From Gracilaria gracilis (lineage: Eukaryota > Rhodophyta > Florideophyceae > Gracilariales > Gracilariaceae): DNA of 64,000 nucleotides. Made by a program: the position numbers and the translations under genes. Below are positions 47,010 to 54,971 of this stretch, one piece after another (within the stretch, counting starts at the first letter, position 1; every line of letters begins with the position of its first letter). A model generated the notes under the pieces. It saw only the letters and a program-made list of their open reading frames with translations, did not search any database and was not told where the DNA came from. Location of the stretch: assembly GCA_030374805.1 (NCBI GenBank), contig JARGSG010000028.1, positions 372,001-436,000 of the forward strand. Reading direction: 5' to 3'.

Positions 47010-48719
47010 ATGGCGTTCGTTAATGCTGTGCCTAGCGGCCGCTTTGTGGCCAAAAGATCATCGCCCTCGGTCTTCACGTCTTCTGAGAAACCTGTTCATC
47101 CGGTGACTGCTCCAAGACTGCCGCGTATGGTCGCCCTACCAGACACTCCTCCATCTTCGACACAGTCCGTGCCGTCATCAAATCCGCCGCAGTCATATTC
47201 CGTCCATCCCACAGATCATGGTCTGGCACTCATGGACTCTGTACATCTGCGCAACGCAAAGGTTCGTGGCGAGCCCGTCGCGATAGTCGTTTTAGGCGCT
47301 TCTGGCGATCTTGCCAAGAAGAAGACATTCCCTGCCATTTTCAGCTTGTACTACCATGGTTTACTTCCTACTGATTTCATCCTCTATGGCTTCTCCAGAA
47401 GCGCCATGTCCAATGAGCAATTTCGGGAACTGATCTATGATACGCTTAGCTGCCGAGTCATCGACGGTGAAAAGTGTCAAGAAAAGATGGACCTCTTCCT
47501 GCCCAAATGCTTTTATCACAGAGGAGACTATTATAGCTCTGCATCCTTTGGAGAACTTAACGCCGTTTTAAAGAATAGCTTTGAAGCGGATCACCCGAAG
47601 GCCAATCGCTTGTATTATCTGGCCATCCCGCCAAAGGTGTTCAATGCTAGCTGCGCGAACATTGACAACAGTGGCCGTGCCTCAAGTGGATGGACTCGAG
47701 TCGTCGTCGAAAAGCCGTTTGGTCATGACCTCACTTCCTATCGAGAGCTTCGCTCCAACCTGGCCTCTGTACTGTCGGAGGAGGAGACTTTCCGCATTGA
47801 TCACTTCCTTGCCAAGGAGCTGGTGCAGAACCTTATGACGCTGCGATTCGCGAACGTCATTTTCGAACCTTTGTGGAATCGACATCACGTGAAGAGCGTC
47901 CAGATTACTTTCAAGGAGCACTTTGGTGTGGAAGGCCGTGCTGGATACTTTGACCAAGTTGGCATCATCAGAGATATCATGCAGAATCATCTACTGCAAA
48001 TGCTTGCTTTGCTGGCAATGGAACCGCCGGTCAGTCTGTGTGCCGAGGATATTCGAGACGAGAAGGTCAAAGTATTACGCTCGATTGCACCGTTATCTGC
48101 TGCTGACTTTGCCACAGGTCAATATGCAGCCACGGATTCTATGTCTACCGGTTATTTAGAGGATGAAGGGGTTCCTGAAGACTCTCGTACTCCTACGTTT
48201 GCATCTTGCGTTTTGCACATAAACAATGCACGATGGGATGGGGTTCCTTTCCTAATGCGAGCAGGAAAGGCGCTCGATGAAAGAAAAACTGAGATTCGAA
48301 TCCAGTTCAAAAATGTACCGGGCGCCTTATTCCCCGTCAGTAACGGTGCTGAACATAATGAATTGGTAATTCGCGTGCAGCCAGATGAAGCAATTTATAT
48401 GAAGATTGTGTCGAAGGTACCTGGCCTGACATCAAGAATGGAGGAGGCAAGATTGAATCTCTTCTATCGCCATGCATGGGAAGAATCAAAAGATATTCCG
48501 GATGCTTACGAACGTCTGATTTTGGACGTGATTCAAGGAGAGAAATCACTCTTCATTCGTGACGACGAACTTGAGGCTGCGTGGACGATATTTACTCCCG
48601 CTCTTGACGAGCTCGAGGGAGCTACTGCTCCGAAGCCGGAACTGTATCACTACGGAAGCAGTGGCCCGCAAAGTAGTGATAGCCTCGCAGCGAAGTATGA
48701 TGTACACTGGTCAAACTAA
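47010..48719 (+). CDS. Glucose-6-phosphate 1-dehydrogenase, plastid type
   Basis: The frame opens at TTG 46989. The ATG at 47010 (MAFVNAVPSGRFVAKRSS) gives 569 residues with a plastid leader that again has an early Phe. The NADP-binding motif is VVLGASGDLAKKKTFP (about 94-108). The substrate-site block RIDHFLAKELVQNLM (about 263-277) replaces the common RIDHYLGKE but keeps the Arg, Asp, His and Lys. KSVQITFKE, GYFDQVGIIRDIMQNHLLQ and FLMRAGKALDERKTEIRIQF complete the fold. It oxidises glucose 6-phosphate to 6-phosphogluconolactone, feeding NADPH to plastid metabolism. Plastid targeting is inferred from the leader only. Confidence 0.95.
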   Translation: MAFVNAVPSGRFVAKRSSPSVFTSSEKPVHPVTAPRLPRMVALPDTPPSSTQSVPSSNPPQSYSVHPTDHGLALMDSVHLRNAKVRGEPVAIVVLGASGDLAKKKTFPAIFSLYYHGLLPTDFILYGFSRSAMSNEQFRELIYDTLSCRVIDGEKCQEKMDLFLPKCFYHRGDYYSSASFGELNAVLKNSFEADHPKANRLYYLAIPPKVFNASCANIDNSGRASSGWTRVVVEKPFGHDLTSYRELRSNLASVLSEEETFRIDHFLAKELVQNLMTLRFANVIFEPLWNRHHVKSVQITFKEHFGVEGRAGYFDQVGIIRDIMQNHLLQMLALLAMEPPVSLCAEDIRDEKVKVLRSIAPLSAADFATGQYAATDSMSTGYLEDEGVPEDSRTPTFASCVLHINNARWDGVPFLMRAGKALDERKTEIRIQFKNVPGALFPVSNGAEHNELVIRVQPDEAIYMKIVSKVPGLTSRMEEARLNLFYRHAWEESKDIPDAYERLILDVIQGEKSLFIRDDELEAAWTIFTPALDELEGATAPKPELYHYGSSGPQSSDSLAAKYDVHWSN

Positions 48720-49211
48720 GGCGCTCGGGCTTGTCAGAACGCCAGGACCAGCTAGGACCAGCTAGGATCCCTTTCCTCGCGGGTGTAAAAAGATTTTTGT
48801 TAGGGCGTCGTCGTTTGCCAGTCTTTGACATGCTAATGCGTATCACCCGAAAGTTACACAGCTGTAGAAAACTGGAGGGCGGATAGAACCATTTCCGAAA
48901 GCATGGCGTTATATAGTCTTCCAATTCTTCCACGCGTCTCCTCTCAAAGACACCGCGTGGGAGTTAAAGAAAAGCAATGTAAAACTATGGCAGCATATCA
49001 AAACATCACACTGAACGGCTCGGAAGCATACCCCGGTTGATCCCTTCCTTGCCGTTTCATTGTTAGGCATCAGTGTAGTGAGGGTGAACGAAGGTCGATC
49101 TATGAAAGGGACACATCGTTTTTCCAGACAAAGAGGCCATTAACTCTCGAAGACTGATGACACAGAGTGGTCATTACCTGCTCTATATTTACACTCCGTA
49201 AAAGCTTCTGA
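48720..49211. other. Convergent 3' intergenic
   Basis: The ends of G6PD (plus) and eIF3f (minus) meet here across 492 bases. A 10-base tandem AGGACCAGCT (two copies) lies at about 48743-48762, just after the G6PD stop. No gene is seen. Confidence 0.5.
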
Positions 49212-50093
49212 TTAGTACTTAGGTGTAGTGTCTACGCAAAGCAGTTTCTCAGCAACAATCAGTTGTGTTTGGGTGAGTTTGCAGAGATATGCCACCATAA
49301 GTAGATCGCGCATATTATCACCAAACAGTCGCTCGAAATCAGATGCATTCATCCTGGGCACCATTGTCAATGTTTCTGCTAAAAATCTTCCAGTTGTCAC
49401 ATCACCTTCTACTTCTCCAGCAACAACGGCATCTACATTCTTCCCAATAGTGTCCAAAAGATCCAAAAGTCTTTCCATAGACTTCTCGAGGTTTTCAATT
49501 TCGGATGCCATCACAGGGGAAGTAAGATCACCTTCTTCTCTTCTTCTGTTCTTAAACAGAACATCAAGACCGACTTTCTCGGCCTTTTCTGGTTTCATGC
49601 AAACTGGGATGGAGCGAAATTCAGAGCTGAGAGCAAGATCATCAATCTTGTATGCGGTTGAAACGAAAGCACTCATGTCAAATCGTTCGCTTGACAACTC
49701 AGCATCAACTAGCAGATGAACCGGATTGACACACTCCCGCCCATAAAACTCGTGAATGATAACAGATTTCAGGTCGGTTTCAGTTCCAGTTGCATACCAT
49801 CCAACAAGCTCTTCGGCTGAATTCACCCTATTGTGGAGGTCGTACATGTTCTTATGATAATCCGTATCAACTGCGACTTCTTCGCCACTCTCAGAGTGAG
49901 GTAATGGAAAGGAATCAGTGACATATACCGTACCAGATGCGGTAAAGCGCCCTAACAAAGTTCCAATCACTCGCTTTTTGCCTTCCGTCCGACGAATGAA
50001 ATGATCCAACACGTTAAATAACACAACAGGTGAAACCTGAACCTCGCGAACTCCGCTATCTTCCCCGCCAAGGAAGATATCTGTGGACTCCAT
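49212..50093 (-). CDS. Translation initiation factor eIF3 subunit F
   Basis: The ATG at 50093 opens a 293-residue protein. The MPN domain covers about 18-145 (VQVSPVVLFNVLDHFIRR, RVIGTLLGRF, VNSAEELVGWYATG, SVIIHEFYGRE, NPVHLLVDAEL). It lacks the H-x-H...D zinc site of active JAMM proteases, as is normal for eIF3f. The C-terminal MPN helices end in LCKLTQTQLIVAEKL. It is a structural subunit of eIF3, which joins the 40S ribosome to mRNA. Length and ends match the family. It is divergent from the ATP synthase delta gene. Confidence 0.94.
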   Translation of the reverse strand: MESTDIFLGGEDSGVREVQVSPVVLFNVLDHFIRRTEGKKRVIGTLLGRFTASGTVYVTDSFPLPHSESGEEVAVDTDYHKNMYDLHNRVNSAEELVGWYATGTETDLKSVIIHEFYGRECVNPVHLLVDAELSSERFDMSAFVSTAYKIDDLALSSEFRSIPVCMKPEKAEKVGLDVLFKNRRREEGDLTSPVMASEIENLEKSMERLLDLLDTIGKNVDAVVAGEVEGDVTTGRFLAETLTMVPRMNASDFERLFGDNMRDLLMVAYLCKLTQTQLIVAEKLLCVDTTPKY

Positions 50094-50679
50094 AATTGGT
50101 GAACAAAGTCAGAATATGTATAGATTCTTTGCTCGTATCTGGATTCGACTGTTTTTTTGCTGTCCCTCTTTCAGTTTTGACTCCCTAATCGTTCACGTTG
50201 AGATTCTATCGCTGGGAACGCGCACTCTTGAAGAGATATGGTAAATGTTATCGGGGTCAGAAACGATGATTCTCTTTGAGAATTGAAGACAACCGACGAC
50301 GGCTACGGTGAGCATGTGCAACAGGGAAAACATGAGAAATTTGATGAAAAGGGGTTGAAAACAAACCGCTGTGAAGACGTGACCCAGGTGGGCCAGGTTT
50401 TGTCTTACTTCTGGACCAGTGCTGGTCCCCTTCGACCACAGAAGCCCCGATGGATGTGGCGGTGGCGATCCGGACCCCAAGCGGTCCATCGCCTGGCTCG
50501 CAGGAGGAGAACAACGACCAAACAAAATGGCTCCAATGCATCCGTCCGCCAGTCACATCGACCTCCGCACGACATTCACAGCTCTACGTTGCGCGCGAAC
50601 GCGTCCATGAGATAGGACGTGGGATCGAGACGCCCACATCCATTGAACTACATCCGTTCCCCAAATAGCTGCATCCACG
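50094..50679. promoter_or_regulatory. Divergent promoter, eIF3f and ATP synthase delta
   Basis: This is 586 bases between the two gene starts. Overlapping open frames of about 100 codons on both strands have no domain. No element is certain. Confidence 0.4.
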
Positions 50680-51373
50680 ATGCTGTCAAGAACCGCATTG
50701 CTCCGACGCGCAGTAGCGAGGGCGACACGATTCCCAGCGCCGAGACGCATGCTTGCTGAGCAAGCTATTGCAGTCGAAGGCAATAAGTTGAAGTTCAATT
50801 TCTTTTTGCCCCACGATACGATCAAGCATAATGCGGAAGTTGTATGTTCTTAATTTGCGGTTTGCCAAGCGATGCTGGTCATCACTACATCACGACATTC
50901 CGTCGCTAACTTATTGCACGATTTCGAACTTTTCTTGCGCAGGACATGGTAATCGTCCCGGCTTCAAGCGGTCTTATGGGTATTTTGCCTTCCCATGCAC
51001 CAACCGTCGCACAATTACGATCCGGCGTTGTCGAGGTACACGATGGGGAAGGAAAAGAAAGCTATTTCGTTTCGTCAGGTTTTGCATTCGTGCACAAGGA
51101 TCGCACCGATTTGTGCGCTGTGGAAGCTGTGAAGGTAAGTTATCGGAATCATGTTGTGCCTCCTTTTGTAACAAATAGAGTTGCTGACTAGAACGATGGT
51201 TTCGTCATTGTTCCGCTTCTCAGCTGGATGACATCGATCCGGATGCAGTTGCAAAAGGACTGTCGGATTCAGAGGCTGCTGTTGCGTCGGCGAAGGATGA
51301 TCTTGAGCGCGCTGAGGCGCAAATTGGCGTTGACGTATATATGGCTATGCAAGGCGCACTAGCGATGAAGTAA
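50680..51373 (+). CDS. Mitochondrial ATP synthase subunit delta, three exons
   Basis: Exon 1 is 50680-50841. Intron 1 is 50842-50942 (101 bases, GTATGT...GCAG). Exon 2 is 50943-51134. Intron 2 is 51135-51223 (89 bases, GTAAGT...TCAG). Exon 3 is 51224-51373. All joins are phase 0 and give 167 residues. The leader MLSRTALLRRAVARATRF is a clear mitochondrial presequence. The beta-sandwich follows: LKFNFFLPHDTI, MVIVPASSGLMGILPSHAP, QLRSGVVEV. The C-terminal two-helix hairpin covers exon 3 (DSEAAVASAKDDLERAEAQI). The subunit (bacterial epsilon homolog) lies in the F1 central stalk and couples the rotor to the c-ring. It is convergent with UBL5. Confidence 0.93.
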
Positions 51374-51587
51374 ATCGGTTTGTGAGTTAGACATGATGGA
51401 ACTGACGACGAGCCTTTTACCATTCTAGCTAATGCAGCTACGCAACAGTGTGTGCAACAACGCAGCAACTTGAGCTCCGGTCAGAAACAAGCCGGCGAAA
51501 GCATGCTTTCGAACGTTTCATGTCGAACCAATACGTGATGCACTTGATTGTGGCGTTTATTCTCAAGTCGGTCAGAGTGTTTTCTTA

Positions 51588-51999
51588 CTAGTTATAGAAC
51601 AATTCAAGTCCTTGACCGTCCTTAATTTCATAATCACTGTTGTTGCAGACCAGTTTCCACGAAAGTCGTTAGTTCTTGGTTTCATGAAGCCAACAAGATC
51701 GCCAAAATCCTTAATGAATGAAAAGCATGGGGCACCTTCAAACTTACGCCAATGTTATGTGGTCTTTGTATACAATATTCGCCCTTTGAATTCGGAGTTT
51801 CTCTGCCCGTGTTCCGGTTAGAGCGGCAACCAATAGCTTAAGCTGCCCAATGGTATCATCGGGCTCACACTTGACGCGGACTTTCTGTCCTGTAGAGACA
51901 GGTCGAGTGAGACATTCAATGTTAGCCAAAATCATGAAAATGGAGGCTTTCCTGAATTCGTCACATACCGAGTCGGTCGTTAAGTATGACTTCAATCAT
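51588..51999 (-). CDS. UBL5/Hub1 ubiquitin-like protein, three exons
   Basis: Exon 1 is 51999-51969. Intron 1 is 51968-51890 (79 bases, GTATGT...ACAG). Exon 2 is 51889-51748. Intron 2 is 51747-51637 (111 bases, GTAAGT...ACAG). Exon 3 is 51636-51588. The joins restore a 73-residue protein from [18 protein letters not shown] to [12 protein letters not shown]. It matches UBL5/Hub1 along its whole length, including the DDTIG and KDHITLADYE blocks. It lacks a C-terminal Gly-Gly and ends Phe-Tyr-Asn where most have two tyrosines. Hub1 binds the spliceosome (Snu66, Prp5) without covalent conjugation and tunes splice-site choice. Unspliced reading gives only a broken middle fragment. Confidence 0.95.
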
Positions 52000-52497
52000 C
52001 CCCCGAAGAGAAAAGTAGGGTTTACTCAAAGCAACTCTGATGAAGCAACCAGGTGATCAACGAGATTGTTGAAGAAGTTCACGCGCTTCATGCCGAACTG
52101 GCATTTGTAGATATCTACCCTTGTACAGTATTCATGTGGGCAGTGTCCACGACCAACATTCAGAGTTTTATTTTCTGCTTCCTTCAATACGTGTAAATAA
52201 AGTTTAAGGTCCAACGCAAGTTCCAGCGGCGATAAACAGATCCACTGGAATGCGTGCTCTTGCTCCAAGAGTCTGATAGAATCGCTTCATCAGCCACGAA
52301 CCAGTATCGCCAGACGTCTCTCTCTCGCATTCTGAAACCATTGAACAACTCACCCATCACTAGCTATTGACGAGCAAAGGCCTCGATCTTAAACTACAGG
52401 AACTCTTCGGCGGTTGACTTGCAGATCCAAGTTGCTGCCATCATCACACCATCGAAGAATCTTATTGTTTCTTTGAGATTGGACGTTCCGAGTAGTC
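52000..52497. promoter_or_regulatory. Divergent promoter, UBL5 and proteasome alpha1
   Basis: This is 498 bases between the starts. An 80-codon minus-strand frame within it has no domain. No element is certain. Confidence 0.4.
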
Positions 52498-53253
52498 ATG
52501 AGCCGCGGAAGCAGTGCTGGCTACGATCGCCATATTACTATTTTCTCTCCGGAAGGGAGATTGTTTCAGGTCGAATATGCTTTCAAGGCGGTAAAAGCCC
52601 CCGGTATAACATCCATTGCCGTCCGAGGCAAGGATTCGGTATGCGCCGTAACACAGAAGAAGGTACCTGACAAACTCATCGATCCAACGTCAGTTACTTC
52701 AGCTTTCCAGCTCTCAGAAAACCATGGCTGCATTGCAACTGGCGTAATCACGGACGCAAAAGCGATGATACAGAGAACGCGCTCCGAAGCAGCCGATTTC
52801 AAATTTGACTACGCCTACGAAATCCCTGTGGAGTACCTCGCTCGCCGCGTTGCCGATGAAAATCAGGTATATACTCAGCATGCATACATGCGCCCTCTTG
52901 GGGTGTCTATGATCATTATGGGTTTGGATGAAGAAGAAGGACCATCGCTATTCAAGTGCGATCCTGCCGGTCACTATGTTGGATACAGAGCTTGTGCTGC
53001 AGGTGCTAAAGAACAAGAGGCACTGAACTTTCTTCAGAACAAGTTTAAAACTAAGGAGGGTGAAACACCGGTTGAGTTGTCGGAGGATGACACTATTCAA
53101 ACAGCGATCGCAGCTTTGCAAAATGTTCTGTCGGCTGATTTCAAACCAGAGGAAATTGAAGTTGCTCTCGTTTCCGAAAGAAAACCGAAGTTTCATTTGC
53201 TAACCGCCAGAGAGGTCGAGGACCACCTCACCGCTTTGGCAGAAAGAGATTGA
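52498..53253 (+). CDS. 20S proteasome subunit alpha1 (PSMA6 type)
   Basis: The ATG at 52498 opens a 251-residue protein. The start MSRGSSAGYDRHITIFSPEG and the alpha signature RLFQVEYAFKAVK are those of the alpha1/PSMA6 class (yeast Scl1). AVTQKKVPDKLIDP, YTQHAYMRPLGVSMII and CDPAGHYVGYRACAAG match PSMA6 blocks. The ending VEDHLTALAERD is also diagnostic. It belongs to the outer ring of the 20S core that controls substrate entry. It is intronless and convergent with the REEP-like gene, 224 bases away. Confidence 0.97.
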   Translation: MSRGSSAGYDRHITIFSPEGRLFQVEYAFKAVKAPGITSIAVRGKDSVCAVTQKKVPDKLIDPTSVTSAFQLSENHGCIATGVITDAKAMIQRTRSEAADFKFDYAYEIPVEYLARRVADENQVYTQHAYMRPLGVSMIIMGLDEEEGPSLFKCDPAGHYVGYRACAAGAKEQEALNFLQNKFKTKEGETPVELSEDDTIQTAIAALQNVLSADFKPEEIEVALVSERKPKFHLLTAREVEDHLTALAERD

Positions 53254-53477
53254 TAGTTCATACTTGATGTACTAAAATATAAAGCGGAGCGATTTCATTT
53301 GCGATGCACGAATCTCTTCTGTGTAGTCTGTCTTCTCTTTTAAAGTTATCTTGTTAGGAACACACCGTCTGTGAGTCATTTTCCATATGCTTTGTATGGA
53401 GTCCGTCATGTTTATCAGAAACGGAGATCACTCGAGGCTGATGATCCTATGAACGGAGAGGGAAGCGAGAATCAGAA

Positions 53478-54509
53478 TCACCCTGGAGCGACCTTACCAC
53501 TTGCGGTCTTTTGAAATCGATCACGCAACTGCTTTCGGAACGCACGCAAATTGTGATATGCCGCCGTTGGCATTTCCGGAGCTCGAGCAGGTTGGATTGC
53601 GCCACCAAGGTTTTCTCGATTGGCAGCAAAGACAGTTCTAACTCGATGATCTGATTCATTTCCGAAGAAGTTCCTACTGCTCGGAAACACCGCTGTATTT
53701 TGCGGCAAGGGGGTGCTTTCTTCTTTTCGTTTTCCGGATTGACTGGGGTTGTCCGATCCAGATACTGCTGGAGGTGTATCAAATCTTGGTATTGGTATTA
53801 GGCTCGATAACCCACTGACAGCCATTCTTTGCAATAAATAAACAGCGAGTTGACGAAAGGCCTCATCCAGGTCAGACTGAGTGGCCTTAGCACGTTGAAA
53901 CCTACCTTCAATTTCGGGTTCGTTGGCCTCATAAAAGGGGACAATGCTTGCTTGGTATACATGACATGAAGTTTGCAGACGACGGCCGTAGCAAAGAAGC
54001 ATGAGAATTGGAGCTCGCGTGCAAGATATCAGAACTTGTCCATGGAAAGGAGCAAGATAGAGACACAGGACTTGAGAAAAGAATTGAAATGCACCGTAGA
54101 CAGCCCAGAATTTGATAAGGATTGGTGCCATGGAAGGCCCCACCGCCCCAGATCTTCTCTTCACTATGTACAAGAACCTGCCTTTCCGAAAGTAAAGGGG
54201 GTTAGCAAACGGAGTGCGCAACGTCAAAAAGAGATGTCAGATCACTTACGTCCGAGATAACATCGTGCAAATGAGTAAGAAACTCATGAAGTTACATAGA
54301 ACAGGTAAACGTCGCCATGGAATTGCCTTGACCACGCTTGTCAGGAAATCGAACGTGCTCCAGGAAATGGATAATGCACCAACAGAAATGTCCTCATCTC
54401 GAAGCAGCGGAGATAAGTTTGCTTCTGAATAAGCAGCACCCCCTAAAGTCAGCGGAGTGGACATACGTAGCAAAAAGGCCTGTACTGGAGACAAGTTGGT
54501 CATTTCCAT
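53478..54509 (-). CDS. REEP/HVA22 (TB2/DP1) family ER membrane protein, two exons
   Basis: Exon 1 runs from the ATG at 54509 to 54250. The intron is 54249-54178 (72 bases, GTAAGT...GCAG). Exon 2 is 54177-53478. The join (phase 2) gives 319 residues; internal Mets would shorten the N-terminus. The TB2/DP1/HVA22 domain spans the junction: MSFLLICTMLSRTFLYIVK, then LIKFWAVYGAFQFFSQVLCL, LAPFHGQVLISCTRAPILML and VYQASIVPFYEANEPEIE. These are the hydrophobic hairpins that bend ER tubules. The C-terminal 130 residues are polar and disordered. The N-terminal 75 residues are not typical of the family. The family shapes tubular ER; the exact role is unknown. It is divergent from the kinase gene. Confidence 0.75.
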
Positions 54510-54971
54510 CACGCTTCCTGTTTCGGTATAAGAATCCGAATAACTTTATCGCTGAATTGGTGTTGAATATTCAGTTTCTGCACCTGACATTTGACGTGAA
54601 AACCTCCCGTGGGAGACAACTTGGGTTTCAGATAGAGATGAAAACAAGTCCGTGTTACATTGAAACGAGTTAACGAAGAGGACCGAGTCTGGCAGCTGGT
54701 CGGAGCTCACGAAGCACAAGCTCGTAAGGCTCTGATGGGCTTTTAGATAGCCGCCTTGGTGGACGAGTTATCAAGGTTACGCTTCATGAATTTTGGTTAA
54801 ATTAAATCTGTGCGGATTCCGGAGTGGAGTATAAAGCTAAGCCCCGTATCGTGGATGGGTCGGGCCACCAGAGGCGCGTGGACGTAGCGGGAGTCAGCAC
54901 GCAGTTAGATCCCGCTCCTCCAGGCTGCTCCCCAGAGCCTCCCGCGCTCTCCATTCTCTCCATCGACGACA
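54510..54971. promoter_or_regulatory. Divergent promoter, REEP-like and kinase genes
   Basis: This is 462 bases between the starts. The right part near 54830-54970 is GC-richer and probably the 5' UTR of the kinase. No discrete element is certain. Confidence 0.4.

Noticed and set aside
46290-47077. Several minus-strand frames of 140-208 codons upstream of G6PD
   Set aside because: They overlap the divergent promoter and the G6PD start, are low-complexity, and have no domain.
51744-51995. An unspliced 83-codon minus-strand frame
   Set aside because: It is part of UBL5 read through intron 1. Splicing restores the canonical start and end, so the unspliced frame is not the product.
53973-54260. 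A plus-strand frame of 95 codons
   Set aside because: It is antisense to the spliced REEP-like gene.
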